From positions 473,352,157-473,416,156 of the forward strand of contig NC_081412.1 in the NCBI RefSeq assembly GCF_030272615.1: DNA of 64,000 nt, given 5' to 3'. The notes under the pieces are model-generated. The model searched no databases and had not been told where the DNA came from. It saw only the letters and a program-made list of their open reading frames with translations. This DNA is from Cryptomeria japonica (taxonomy: Eukaryota > Streptophyta > Pinopsida > Cupressales > Cupressaceae). Below, one piece after another: positions 50,582-63,003 of this stretch. Every line of letters starts with the position of its first letter. Position 1 is the first letter of the stretch. The translations under genes were made by a program, and so were the position numbers.

Positions 50582-51721
50582 CCGGAATTAAAGCCTAAGG
50601 ATAATACAGGACTAGGCTTTCAAAAGGAGATCCTTCCTAAGCTCAGATTCAAAGGAAAACCCAACCAACCACTATATCATCATATTACAAAGAGGTCACC
50701 TTTGATTATAAAAGCAACATCAAACACCATGGCAACTGCCCCATCGAGGCTAAAAATCCTAGCAAAACCATCTACAACACCAATCATCCCGCCAATCAAA
50801 CTAGCAGCCCCATTAGCAGCAACAACTGTATCAGAACTGACAACAATATCTACGATATCAGCAGTTCTAGCAAAAGCAGCAGAGTCAACAATACCAATAC
50901 TCCCCGTATCAGATTCATCGATCCCCATAATCCTTCCTGCAGCACTGATCATTTCATCTACAAAGGTACATCAAATGATCACACCTGCAGTATTTAACTC
51001 AAAGGATATCCCAGTATGGTACAGTAACCGATTACTAGAAAGTGACTCAGAAATTGACTCACATGAGTGGGAATTTGATTCCATACAGCTTAATACTTCA
51101 GATGAGGAAGATACATCCCCACCTCCACCTTGCAAAGACATTCCCATTTACGGAGAAGCACAGATAAAGACCTCTTGGGTTCTTGCACTGGAAATTTCTT
51201 CCACAGACCCTACATCACATCCTACACCTGATTCTGACAGGGAGAGTACCATCAATGACCTTCACCACAATGTCTTAACCCTCAATGACACATCTAACAA
51301 ACTTAATCTAATCGATGAAGTAATGCCTATTATCTATCTTGAACTCATCAAATCGAACCAACCTAAGCCCCCATGTCTTGACCTTTTCCAAAATGATGAG
51401 GCGATAATTGACTTTTTGGAACTACGAGATAAAATACCAAGCGGGGATCACAAAGATGGATTCGCCATTGAACTTAATAGTTCAACATACTTTGGGGCGG
51501 ATGCCAAACCTTTTAGCTGCAAAAATATAACAATAAAACATGGATCTTCCAGTGAAAACCACACTGTGGCACTATTTGATCCCGCAAAAGTAAAAAGAAA
51601 GAGAATATCCAATGGTGAAAACCTCTCCGAGGTGCATGAGGATGAAAGGTTTGACATTATCCCTTCTAGTACACAACAAGAATGATCAGCAATTCTAATC
51701 GAGGAAACCAAAGAATACAAC
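50582..51721 (+). pseudogene. Spacer between protease and RT (low-complexity, mostly open)
   Basis: An early GLGF motif (about 50611-50622) resembles a G-patch start. The open frame 50702-51685 is rich in Ala/Ile/Pro/Ser/Thr (PSTTPIIPPIKLAAPLAATT), then acidic (NTSDEEDTSPPPP), and ends at a stop near 51685 just before RT in the same frame. Tat/Ogre elements have a variable spacer here, in Ogre containing an intron. I see no clear splice sites. Confidence 0.65.
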
Positions 51722-52720
51722 ATGGGGACTCTTGAAACTCCTCACCACATACATTTGGCATCTCTTTTAACTCCAGAGGAACAACCTAAATTTGTAAAAT
51801 TCTTCCAGAAGTGTCAGATCAACTTTGCATGGTCATATGCAGACATGCTTGGGCTTGATCCTGATTTAGTCATGCATCACCTCACCGTCATAGAAGGAGC
51901 CAAACCTATAAAGAAGAAGCTTCGCAAGATGCATCCTCAGATTGCAGTACTAGTCAAAGCAGAACTTAAGAAACTCCTGGATGTTAGTTTCATTCGACCA
52001 ATTGATTATGCAGATTGGATCTCCAATATTGTGCCTGTCAGCAAACCAAATGGGGGCATCCGTATTTGTACTGACTTTAGAGATCTGAACAAGGCATGTC
52101 CTAAAGATGACTTCCCCCTAACAAATATCAACATCATAGTAGACCTAATAGAAGGACATGCCATGCTTTCACTCATGGATGGTTTTTTAGGATACAATTA
52201 GATAAAGATCGCACCAGAAGATCAACATAAGACAACCTTCACATGACCATGGGGCACATACTGCTGGAATGTAATGCCTTTTGGTCAAAAGAATGTAGGA
52301 GCAACCTATCAATGAGCAATGACCACTATCTTCCATGATATGATGCATACCATAATGGAAGATTATGTTGATGACTTACTGGCAAAATCACTCACAAGAG
52401 AAGGTCATATGGAAATATTAGAGAAAATCTTTGATAGACTGGAACAATATCATGTGTGACTCAACCCAAAGAAATGTGTCTTTGGAGTAACCTCAAGGAA
52501 ACTTCTAGGATACATTGTCTCAAGAGAGGTATTGAGGTCGACCCAACAAAAGTCAAGGCAATCATGGACACGCCACCTCCCAAGAATATCTGTCAGCTAA
52601 GAACATTACAAGGGTGACTTCAATCCATTCGAAGATTCATTGCACAACTAGCAGATAAGTGTCACCCATTTACACACCTATTACACAAGAACATCCGCTT
52701 TCAATGGGATACCAGATGCC
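51722..52720 (+). pseudogene. Reverse transcriptase of the Tat-like element
   Basis: Blocks in order: MHHLTVIEGAKPIKKKLRKM, WISNIVPVSKPNGGIRICTDF, DLNKACPKDDFPLTNIN, MPFGQKNVGATYQ and the catalytic EDYVDDLLAKS (YVDD at 52364-52375), then LNPKKCVFGV. In-frame stops (about 52199, 52244, 52313, 52457) look like changed Gln, Cys and Arg codons. A one-base loss near 52525 moves the rest of pol into another frame. Otherwise domain length and order are normal for Ty3/gypsy. Confidence 0.92.
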
Positions 52721-53200
52721 AGCAAGCATTCCAGATGCTTAAAGACTATCTCATGAAGACACTATTACTGATCCTTCTAGATCCAAGTAGACCTTTACTG
52801 CTCTATGTATCAACAACAAGTACAACATTGGGTGTACTATTGGCACAACATAATATAGAAGGGAAAGAGTGTTCTGTTTACTATATCTCTTGCACGTTGG
52901 TTGGCTATGAACTCAATTACACACCTATTGAGTGAGCTTGCCTAGTAGTATTCCTGGAAGCCACTAAACTGAGGCACTATCTATTGACACATAAAGTACA
53001 ACTCATCGCAAATATTGATCCACTCAAATACTTACTCAACAAAGCAGCTTTGACAGGCCACTTGGCCAAATGGGTGATGATTCTAAGTGAATTTGACATC
53101 AAGTATGTGGACTGTAAAGCTATCAAAGGACAAGTCATTGCAGATCAGTTGGTCGATGCACCACTCATCAGTGATCATCCTCTCATTTCCAATTTTCTAG
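52721..53200 (+). pseudogene. First (gypsy-type) RNase H of the Tat-like element
   Basis: Reads as FQMLKDYLMKTLLLILLD, LLLYVSTTSTTLGVLLAQ, then KLRHYLLTHKVQLIANIDPLKYLLNK and WVMILSEFDIKYVD. The usual first Asp in the LYV(S/D) block and other catalytic positions are weak, consistent with the degenerate first RNase H of Tat elements. A stop lies at 52936. Confidence 0.8.
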
Positions 53201-53784
53201 ATGAAGAGATATTCATGATCACATCAGCACAACCATGGAAACTGTACTTTGATGGTTCATACACTAGGCATGGCTCAGGGGCAGGCATTCTGTTTATCAC
53301 ACCTCAAGGTGGTAGCATCCCGAAGTCTTACAGGCTCACATTTCCATGCGCAAACAACATAGAAGAGTATGAGGCCTTGATCACAGGACTCAAGCTAGCC
53401 ATACAATGGAAGTTACAAGAACTACAAGTATATGGTGACTCCCAACTGGTCATTCAACAAGAAACAGATGAATATCAAACCAAGGATGACAAACTCATGC
53501 CGTACAAACAAATGGTGGACAAATTAAAGGCATCATTTACTACTATCACCTTTGAGCAGATACTAAGAGATCAAAATCGAGCTGTTGACGCTATGGCTAC
53601 CATCTCATCTCTCCTAGATCTTCCACATAATTCAACACGCTATGAGTTCTTGGTAGAACAATTTTGGATTCCCACTTATGATATCCTTGAATCCGAGATG
53701 ATATGTTGCGTTATCAATTCTGAATCCCCATGGTACGGTGAGTTCTACACCTACCTCCGTGATCACACACTTCCTCCTAACTAA
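53201..53784 (+). pseudogene. Second, archaeal-type RNase H (Tat hallmark)
   Basis: The open frame gives WKLYFDGSYTRHGSGAGILF, NNIEEYEALITGLKLAI, LQVYGDSQLVIQQ and RDQNRAVDAMATISSL. The four acidic positions (DGS, EYEAL, GDSQ, VDAMA) of the aRNH fold are all present. This additional domain between RNase H and integrase is known from Tat and places the element in that lineage. The frame ends at a stop after 53781. Confidence 0.9.
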
Positions 53785-54987
53785 TCAAATAACCAACCTA
53801 AAACCTTCATTTGCCAAACCGCTCAATATGCCATTATTGCTGAAACGCTATACCAATGCAGTCTTGATGGTACTCTCCTTCGATGTTTGGAACAAGATGA
53901 GATAACAAAGGCCTTGGAAGAGGTACATGAAGGAATTTGTGGAACTCATGCAAGCGGTCCGTCACTAGCCAAGAAACTCCTGCGCACTGGATACTATTGG
54001 CCATCTATGGAAAAAGACTCCTACTACTTTGTCAGAAAGTGCAAGAAATACCAAGTTCATGGAGACCTGATACATGCACCCGCACAAGAATTGCAACCAA
54101 TCACAACACCATGGCCTTTTTGTCAATGGGGGTTTGACCTTGTGGGAAAAATCCATCCATCTTCATCCAACGACCACAAATTCATTATTACTACCACTAA
54201 ATACTTCACAAAGTGGATTGAAGCTGTTCCACTTACCCAAGTCACCAGCAAGCAGATCGCCTCATTTATCCTTAATTACATCATCTTCCAGTATGGTGTA
54301 CCCATGTCCATCATCATAGATAACTGACTTCCTTTCAAGAATCAGGATGTCCGTGAGCTCTGTGAGAAGTTTCATATCCAACACTGCTTTTCCACTCCCT
54401 ATTACCAACAAGGCAATTGCCAGGCCGAAGCGTCAAACAAAAACATATTAAGAATCCTAAAGAAGATAATCAATGATGTCGATCGTGATTGGTACGTTCA
54501 ATTGAATCTAGCACTATGGGCATACCGCACTAGCATTCAAACTCCTATAGGTGCAACTCCCTACTCACTGGTCTATGGAGCAGAGGCTATTTTACCTATT
54601 GAAGTTGAGATACCATCTCTACGAGTTTCCTTGCACAATCTCATAGATGATGAAGCATATAGAGTATCCCATCTCCAAGATTTAGAGCTACTTGATGAGA
54701 AACAATAAGCTGCATACAATCACCTCAAAGCCTATCAGCAGCGCATGAGCAGAAGCTATAATCATCGAGTTTGACCTTGTACATTTGAGGTAGGTGATCT
54801 TGTTCTTCGAGAGAATCCTCGTAACCAACCAAACCGAGAACATCAGGGAAAGTTTGAATCAAATTGGCTGAGTCCATATGTTATTACTACTGTATTTGGG
54901 TCTGGGGCATATCAGTTGGCTACTTCAGAGGGAGAACCACTGGCAGATCCAATCAACAACATGCACCTTAAAATTTTTTATATATGA
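53785..54987 (+). pseudogene. Integrase of the Tat-like element
   Basis: The zinc-binding region (HEGICGTHASG ... VRKCKKYQVHG; the second Cys is Tyr) is followed by the core with Asp in QWGFDLVGKIHP, second Asp in SIIIDN (next codon a stop, 54325) and Glu in GNCQAEASNKNI. The GPY/F region (FESNWLSPYVITTVFGSGAYQL) and the end NMHLKIFYI lie before TGA at 54985-54987. Other stops: near 54706 and 54772. It would insert the cDNA and left the 5-bp target duplication seen here. Confidence 0.9.
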
Positions 54988-57812
54988 GCTGCATAGAGCA
55001 TTAGGATCCCATACATACCGGCAAAACACCAAAAACATTCAGATAAATGACTTGACGAAAATACAAAAAAAATAGTAAAGAAAAATCATGCATCCAAATG
55101 GTGAAAAACCACTCTGGTGCGATGGTGAAAACCTGGCAAACAGGTGCCACTTGTAAAGGCTATGGCTCCATTGTCTTTTAGGCTTGTTTTGATCACATTT
55201 ATTTCACACACACATCCATCAGTCCAAAACCGTGGCTTCTTATTGATCTACAATACAAGATAGTACTTCATGCGTCTTGCATCTTGCTTTTTCATAGTCA
55301 TGTCTAAACTGGGGGAATGCCCTTAACCTATTGATGGAAGTGGATTCTACATTACTTGTGATTCGTTGGGTTCTTCATTCAAAACTGTCTCACAAAATAC
55401 CAAAAACATTCAAAAACAATCACAAAATACCAAAAATATTCAAAACACTCATAAAAATCCAAGAACATTAGAAAACATCAAAAATTAAACAAAAACATGG
55501 GAACACCTTGTACATACTCATCTGAGCAGATACCAAACAAAAATTGTAAAAGACTCCAACGAAGACCACTTATCCGATCAACCAAACAATCAACATCAAA
55601 CATGCAAACTGTCTTAAACAAGGATGCATCCTTCCTTACCAAAAATAACGACAAAATGACATTTTTTCTTTGACAAGAAAATTTTGTTTAAGCTATCAAA
55701 TACTTCGTTGATTTGTGGGTTATTTATTCATATCAGGTTCCTACAACATTATTTATCTTCTATGTGGGAAGTTCACTAAGCTACGTGATCTTATGCGAAA
55801 TACAGTCATAGATCACTACGACTTGCTGACTATAGCATATACCTTGACCATATGAGCATGAACCATTATCGAGGATCCATATTCTTTTATTCTTTATATA
55901 TGTTGTTTTCCTATAGATACAATGCTCCATATTTTGTTCCTACTACCTCATCCAAACTCGATGATGGTTTATCTCTGATTACGGTATGAACTTGTCTCAA
56001 GATATGATCGGAAAAAGATCAAGGAGGACGTTCCAGGTCATGCATGAAAGGAGATGATCCTTGTCTGTTCTACAAGCAATACTCCGGTCAACTTGATCCA
56101 TTATATTAAGTTGCTTGTATTAACTTGCTATATCAAAATTCATGTAAGAACTACTCAGGTCGTCTTGAATCATTATGTCAAGTTGATTATATTTTCTTAC
56201 AACATTTTAAAAGCTCAATGATGAAAATAAAGCACTATGGATCATCATTCCATCTCATCTGTTTATATTGCATTCCATTCCATATCGCTCATCCATTTAC
56301 TCATTCATTATTCATACACATGGTTTTATTCGCAAGTGTGAACAAAGTTAATGTGAGCAGTTATGTGAAAATTGAGCTGGTCTTGGATACAATCGCGATA
56401 GAGTACTCTGATACATCATCAGTGCATCATGAAAAGTCTAAACAACCTTGCATTCATCTATCATGATCATATAATCATTATTGCATTTAGTTGCATTTAC
56501 GTCAAAGTGCATTTCATATCATTTAGATGCATAAAGTTATATATAGTTCATTATCATTTATTGACATTAGTCTTATTATATCATTTTCATCATTGCATAA
56601 TCATGAAATTTAGATTCATTCATATGATACAAATGTCCTTGATTGTATTATCTATTACTATGCATTCATTTAATATCATTTACAACTCATCATTTATCAT
56701 CATTTATCATCATTTATCGTTGCATTCATCTATTTATCTATCTGTTAGTTAAGTGAATTCATTTATCCATTTAGTATATATTTATACTCATTCAATTAAT
56801 TTCATTTAGGATTCATTACCAACATGCATTCATTCTACTTTTAAAATTGTATAAGGTGTAGTTATTCATGAGTTGTATTAGCATTTCACTTCATCATATT
56901 TTTTGACATTTAGAATCGTAATAAAATCATTTGTCTCAAACATTGGTTCATACATTATCCATATGCATTCATTTAGAAATCATTATTTAAAAACATTTGT
57001 ACTTTAAATTTGTTTATCCATATTGCACTCATCTAACAAACATCTAGATGCATTTACATATATAAATCATTCATTTATCGTATTAAATTCTAAAAACATT
57101 GCATATCATTATCTCATTGTCTCATCAAAATCCAAACAACCAAGATAATCATAATTTTATTATGCATACATAATCATCATGGCATAACACACATAAGGCA
57201 TTCCATCATCAACACATCATGCACACATATATAAACCTGTATATACATGTTAGCATCACATCATACAATATGCATATAGACATCATGTAGGCATAAATCA
57301 TCATAAAAACATGCATATAGGAATCATCTCATAAAAACACATACATATAGCAAGTACAACTATCCATCTAAAGCATAAATCATAAAATCATCATCCTACA
57401 GAAGCATCCATAAATGTCATCAAAATGCACATCAGCACAAAAATATGGGATCTCCTCATATATCATATCATATCGCCAAAAATATACATGTATCAGAGTA
57501 CAATGAAGTCCACAACTTCGGCTACCAAGAGCCATCCAAGACACAGTCCAAAATGACAGTATAAATACGTGCATACAAAATGCTCTCTCAGATGCCACTC
57601 TGACCAGATGCTACACAACCATCTCTACCTACTCCCCCACTAGTCCCTACACCACCTGATCTATCTCTCCGGGGAGGACCCGTCACACCACCACTGCTCT
57701 GCATCCTCTAAGACTGCTCTGATCTCGCCTGCCGCATCTGGGAATAGCTCAGTGCACATTGACTAGCTGGCACCACCTGCTTGTAGAACCCCTGCCAATA
57801 CTATATCTCTGC
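54988..57812. other. Long AT-rich 3' region of the Tat-like element
   Basis: No supported gene. Short repeats occur: CAAAAACATTCAAAA-type at 55385-55500 and (ATTTATCATC)n at 56688-56722, with many CATTCATTTA words from 56200 to 57370. Long 3' non-coding regions are usual in Tat elements. Confidence 0.6.
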
Positions 57813-59526
57813 CTATGCCCATTGAATCTCCCTCATCACCTCCCCAATAGGACCTTGTGCTCTTACTCCAACCTGAACTCTCTCTTGCAGCTCTGCTAAT
57901 CTCTTCACTACATCATCCCTCTCTTGCAGCACCATAGTAAGCTTTGACTCTTGGGCAAACAACTGAACATCTCTAGTTGCTACCTCTGCCTCCAAATCCT
58001 CTACATGAGTCTGCAAAAATCCTATCATATGATCCCGCAGATCTCCACCTATAGTTCCCTCCCCCATATCCATAGGTGCCTCCCCAGTGGCTCTCTTTCC
58101 CATGGCTCCCTCCTCAGTATCCATAGGTGCCTCTCCCTCACTTGCATCCCTGCCACCTAATCTCATACCTCCCTGCATCAACGGTCCCTGAGATGGCCAC
58201 AATGGCTTCCCACCTCTCCCTCTCCACTGTAATCACCCACCACCTCCACCCCCACCTCTGAATCCTCCTCCTCCTCCTCCTCCATCCCCACCACCACCAT
58301 CTCCATCCCCTCTCCCTAGTCCACCTACTACTCTGCGACCTCCTCTCCTCCTCCGTCTCTGTCCCCTCTCCTCCTCAAAATCTAGAATCGGCTCTGCTGG
58401 ATCTGATATCCGAGGAATCGGATGTACCGCAATATACTGCGTGTACTCCTCTGACATCCCTGCATCTACCATCCTCGGCCACATATCCCATTGTCTCTCT
58501 TGTAGAATCCAAAACTTTGCTAATGCTTGATCATATGGTAATACTGGCCCCCATAAGTACCTCTCTTGGAACACCCTGGCATACTCTCCATATCCCCTAG
58601 GCAATCCCTGCCTCCGCCCAAATCATCTCAACACCTGGCCCGAAAGCTGTCTCTCCACATTATAGGTTGTCCTACCAATGAGGAATCGAGTCATAAAAAA
58701 CATATGGCAATGCCTCCGCATCATCCTCCCATGGCTCACACTCAATGTACGGCCTCCAGATCACTGTGTCCAAGTCATCTAGTGCCCGCTACCACCACTC
58801 TAACTTCCCCAGGTGGGGCTAACTCATCATACCACCATACATATATACATATGGTTGGTCCACTGCTCGAAGTCTCAGACTAACTGGTCGAGTCACCGGT
58901 AAGTGCTCCCATTCCCAAATATGCAGCAACGTGATCCCTACTGCCAAGGAGCCCCTCCCTCGGTATACTACATCATGAAGCTCCTGATATAAGTGCGATA
59001 GCACGCATGGTCCCCATGTGAACCTGGTCCCCTCTGTAATCATCTACTTGATCACCTAACCCAAACCAACGACCAGTCCATGCGATCATTGATCTGGGCA
59101 TAGTAGTCCCCCAATAATACCTAATAACACTATTGGAAGCGGCTCATACAACATCGCTATGTCCTCCCAGGCTATCGATCCATCATCAATGCAGACATCC
59201 TCCTCAAAAAATCTCTGCACAACCAGGGTCCCCCATGCTCGGTCATAGCTCACCAGCTCTCCTTGGATGGTAATGTGTAGGATGCGCCATACATCCTCTA
59301 GTGTAACTGTCATCTCTCCTTGCACTAAGTGAAACGTGCATGTCTCACTATGCCACCGCTCTACCAATGCTGTAATCAAACCATGATTCATCCGAATCAC
59401 GGGCATATGCATCACATCATACAGGCCTATCGCTGCAATGCAATCCACCTCGACCTCTGTCAACCGATCGCGCAACACCTATGTGGCGGGATGCCTCTCA
59501 CACAACTGTAAGACACGAAGATCCTC
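57813..59526 (-). pseudogene. Antisense plant mobile domain (PMD) gene, main exon
   Basis: Minus-strand reading: EDLRVLQLCERHPAT, VLRDRLTEVEVDCIAAIGLY, LITALVERWHSETCTFHLVQ, GEMTVTLEDVWRILHITIQG, then FTWGPCVLSHLYQELHDVVY and IWEWEHLPVTRPVSLRLR. This is the plant mobile domain known from MAIN/MAIL1 and from many Ty3/gypsy elements. The C-terminus has Arg/Gly-rich low complexity (58400-58233) and a coiled coil (VEDLEAEVATRDVQLF). Stops near 59480, 59086, 59063, 59047 and 58233 and one frameshift between 58819 and 58604 break it. The length fits a complete PMD-C-type ORF. Confidence 0.85.
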
Positions 59527-60211
59527 CTACACAAGTGCATCAACCATCATCATCAGTTGTTTTGTTTCAAACTTTCTTAAGTTTAAACCTAGACTATCAA
59601 CAGATACTTTGATCAAATATCTTTGAGTCTCAACAGGTAAGCAATCATGGCACAACTATACTTCAACAGACATTTATCCTAATGACCTAAGTCTCATCAA
59701 GACTGCTATGGTTCAAAACAACTCTCACCTCATCTCTCCATCCATCCATCTTTGACATCGAGAGATTCTTTTTCAAAACAAACTGGGGCATCTATTTTCC
59801 TACACAAAAAGCACTCACTCAACTAGGCAATATCGCTCAAACAACAATAGTGCTATACTAACTCTACCATAGCGCTACTTCATTTCAAAAGTGCTAATTA
59901 AACTACTCAATATTGCTAATAACACAAAATCACTATTCTAACTACACACAAGTGCTACTTAGAAGCAAAAGCACTCAATTGACCGAGCAATAGTGCTAAA
60001 AACTCAAAAGCGCTCAAACAACTATACAATAGTGCCACTATTGACAAAAGCGCTAAAATCACTACTCAATAATGTCATTGCAACACAAAAGCGCTACTTT
60101 ATTTAACAAAAGTGCCAAAACAAAGTTCTAGCACTATTGTCTCGACTCAACTTGGACCTAGCTAAAAACATATAAAAAATGCACAAAAATTAAAAATTCA
60201 AATTCACATAC
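59527..60211 (-). other. Predicted intron of the antisense PMD gene
   Basis: On the minus strand the donor CCAGTG/GTATGTGAA (60212/60211) and acceptor GTGTAG/GAGGATC (59527/59526) join codon-complete ends, so the frame is kept (phase 0). The 685-bp intron contains most of the AGCGCT motif array. The acceptor lacks a long pyrimidine tract; TTACAG 12 bases further is an alternative. Confidence 0.5.
59804..60142 (-). repeat. 3' array of ACAAAAGCGCTA-type motifs (inverted relative to 5' array)
   Basis: About 18 degenerate units alternate between ACAAAAGCGCTA and CAATAGTGCTA at 15-25 base spacing. They are reverse complements of the array at 18974-19216, so the two ends of the element RNA could pair. 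The array also lies in the predicted intron of the antisense gene. Confidence 0.8.
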
Positions 60212-60286
60212 CACTGGTCCGTAGTCGTCTGGCCGCTGGAATCGATGGACGCACTCTAATTGGTGCTCTGCTATGGGAACTGACAT
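60212..60286 (-). pseudogene. Predicted first exon of the antisense PMD gene
   Basis: ATG at 60286 opens 25 codons (MSVPIAEHQLECVHRFQRPD ...) that end exactly at a GTATGT donor. The joined frame continues as EDLRVLQ in the PMD exon. Inferred from splice signals and frame only. Confidence 0.5.
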
Positions 60287-60664
60287 CCTAACTATTGCTT
60301 GCTCCTCCAAAAAGTCAAAACTAGAGCTCAAATTTGACTATGGTTGTGAATACAAATGAGCCTGCTTTCACCCCTTTCTCCCCATATAAACCCTTCACCG
60401 TAACCTTAATTTTCCCCTGCTCACCGCTGTGGTCCCCGTAAACTTCTCGAGCCTCCCATTTCTTCATTTTTTCTCCGATTTCTTCTATTTTTCACCAATG
60501 TTGCTAAAATCTTCTCTTCTACCACCCTGCCAATTTTCACTTTTTCAAAATTTTTCGGCCCATCTCTTGAGGGGGCATACCACCCATTAAATTAATATTT
60601 TATGGGGCATTTCTTCACACCTATGTTTCTTTCTTTGAAATGACGTGATAAACCACACTATCTC
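60287..60664. other. Region between antisense gene start and polypurine tract
   Basis: Likely promoter side of the antisense gene. I see no clear TATA box at a fixed distance, and nothing else was recognised. Confidence 0.4.
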
Positions 60665-60677
60665 AAAGAGGGGCAAA
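60665..60677 (+). other. Polypurine tract of the Tat-like element
   Basis: AAAGAGGGGCAAA stands directly before the 3' LTR start TGTAGTCAC, fixing the orientation of the element as plus. Confidence 0.92.
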
Positions 60678-62032
60678 TGTAGTCACATAAATCTGTCCAT
60701 TTTAATTAAATGAATATTTGCTATTTATTTGATTAAAAATCCACTAGCTAACAGTTATTTAAATTAATATTTAATTAATTCATCTTCAATCATTCTCCTA
60801 TTAATTAAATAAATTATTTAATTTATTTTATTTAATTCATTGAACCAAATTCACAATCAATTAAATGAATAAATTCTATTTATTCAATTTAATCCTCTTT
60901 CCTCTTTTAAGTAAATTAAATAAAACATTTATTTAAAACATTTATTTCCCCCCCACTTGCATTTTCCTACATCTCTCACTTGCCCTTCCTAAATTCTTCT
61001 AGAACCTATCTAATCCTAATCAATTAGCCTAATCCATCCCCTAATTATTCTCACATTCCTAAGCAACTTGGAATCACTTCTCAAAGACTTCAAAGTCAAG
61101 TTGAAAAGCATTTAATGTTTTGTGTGTTCAACAATTTAACCTCTAAAGTCGGCCAGACCACTTATGGCTCTTACATGACCATTTATGGTTAAACTCTAAC
61201 TTAACCCTCATGTGACTCATGTGTCTCCTCAAGCATTTATTTCTTTGACCATGGTTATTCTTTTTACCTTTGGACAAGAGTTTATCCATTGGATAAAGGC
61301 TTTATTCTTTGAATAAAGAATTTATTCACTGAACCCAACCTTGACCTTAAATCCCAAGTTAACTCTTAGGTCATGTCAAGCATTTAATGCTTATTCCCTC
61401 TCCTCTCAACCTATCTCATATTGACACTTGTCATCCTGGGATTGGGTTGAAAGTCCTCACATGGATTAGATATCATTCAATCCTGACCCTTGTTGAGATT
61501 ACTCAATCTCAACTATCCATTGCTCCATTTTTCTTATAAATAGAGCCCATTTCTTCATAATCTAGATCCTGAAAACTTGTATGCATTTAATCTATAGTAT
61601 ATTTTAGATAGAGCATTTAGCATAAATCACATATATTGTCATTTTGGACTAAAATAAATCTTAGTTCATTTCATAATATATCTAATTAGTTTGTTTTACA
61701 CTTGCATATCATACTTAATCATCTACAATCTTGAACCTCCATAAGCATCCATAGTGCAAAAATCTACTGAGAGCTACACTAATTTGGAACTTGGAGAGGA
61801 GAGGAACAAAGGAGAAATAGCTAAGAGCATGATAAAAGGCATTTGGAGATGTCTTGTGGTATTTACTTCCATAGTTAAATCCTTTATCATATTTTTAGTG
61901 TCTCTTTTGATATGCCTGCTTAGATTAGTTTTTGGTTGAATAACACTAACCTTTGATCCTTGTTTCTTGTTGTTTTTGTGTGTTATAAGACCACAGGTTT
62001 TAGTCTAACCTTGTTCATTTCACAGAGCATCA
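60678..62032 (+). repeat. 3' LTR of the Tat-like element
   Basis: 1,355 bp, TG...CA, matching 17543-18895. The TATA box (61535-61543) is conserved. The flanking GATGT repeat follows at once. Confidence 0.95.
61754..61939 (+). CDS. 61-codon ORF inside the 3' LTR (copy of the 5' LTR ORF)
   Basis: It begins MQKSTESYTNLELGEERNKG and ends in the same hydrophobic segment as 18617-18802. Differences are few and leave the frame open. As the 3' LTR copy it would not lie in the element's own leader. Confidence 0.3.
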   Translation: MQKSTESYTNLELGEERNKGEIAKSMIKGIWRCLVVFTSIVKSFIIFLVSLLICLLRLVFG

Positions 62033-62037
62033 GATGT
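62033..62037 (+). other. Target site duplication GATGT (right)
   Basis: Exact repeat of 17538-17542 directly after the 3' LTR. Confidence 0.93.
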
Positions 62038-63003
62038 AAATTAGGCGAAGATGATACATCTCCAAATGTTGATTAGAAGTACACATCCATGATTGGAAGA
62101 CTGTTATATCTTATTACTTCTAGACCAGATATTATGCAAGCTCTATGTTTAGTTGCAAGATTTCAAGCTAGTTAGAAGAAAACTCATGTTTGAGTAGTGA
62201 AGAAGATTTTTAGATATCTAAAAGGAACTCAAGACTTTGGTCTATGGTATGAGAAGGATATATATTTCATGTTGAAAGCATATATAGATACTGATTGGGC
62301 TAGAAGTATTGATGACACAAAAAGTACTAGTGGTGGTGCACTCTTTTTGGGAGACAAATTGGTTTCATGGACAAGTAAGAAATAAGAATCTATGTCATTA
62401 CCCATTGCAGAAGTTAAATATATTGCTGCAACATCTTTCTATACTCAATTTTTGTGGATGAAGTACACTCTTAAGGATACCAAAGTGGTATCTAATGAAG
62501 CTATTCCTATTATATGTGATAATACAAGCTCTATAAACATTTTGAAGAATAGTTATGCATTCAAGAACTAAACATATCTCAATATGATATCATTTCTTAA
62601 GAGAGAAAGTTGTAGGAAAATGAAGTCAGACTGGAATACATTTCTACAACAGAACAAGTAGCAAATATTTTTAAAAAGGTTTTGGTAAAGGATACTTTTA
62701 AGTATCTTAGGAATATAAGTTAGGGGTTATTGACCCTCATTTTTATAACTAGATGCATTTTCAATCATGTATCTTTCTAGAGGGACTTAGTGCTTATTCT
62801 TGTGTCTTGGATTGATGTTGTTGCTTCTGTCAAGGGGAGAATTGGTGTGAGTTCGTCAGTATGGTTTTCAATGCCCTTTGTCATTGTTTTCAAAGGGGTT
62901 TTGATATGGAAGATAGTTGTGAGATTATTATGATCAAGTGATTTGTTTGTATTATCAATAAAAGAATTGTATTGGTGTTGCCATCAATGTCAAAGGGAGA
63001 GAT
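62033..63003 (+). pseudogene. copia element C, RNase H part right of insertion, with polypurine tract
   Basis: Continues the frame from 17542: GCKLGEDDT, YTSMIGRLLYLITSRPDIM, VKKIFRYLKGTQDFGLWYEK, AYIDTDWARSIDD, then LPIAEVKYIAA and FLWMKYTLKD, the full copia RNase H series. Stops at about 62088, 62173, 62191 and 62383 look like changed Gln and Arg codons. It ends near 62710. The polypurine tract TCAAAGGGAGAGAT (62990-63003) precedes the LTR. Same broad family as the copia elements at 1-7787 but a different subfamily. Confidence 0.88.

Noticed and set aside
50680-50952. Minus-strand 90-codon ORF
   Set aside because: It is the antisense shadow of the low-complexity protease-RT spacer, with no motif of its own.
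55385-57370. Candidate genes at 56125-56752 and 57380-57598
   Set aside because: Composition follows CATTCATTTA-type repeats; no motif and no paralogue.
57951-59626. Plus-strand ORFs (for example 58566-58883)
   Set aside because: They are shadows of the antisense PMD gene, whose minus-strand frame carries recognisable conserved blocks.
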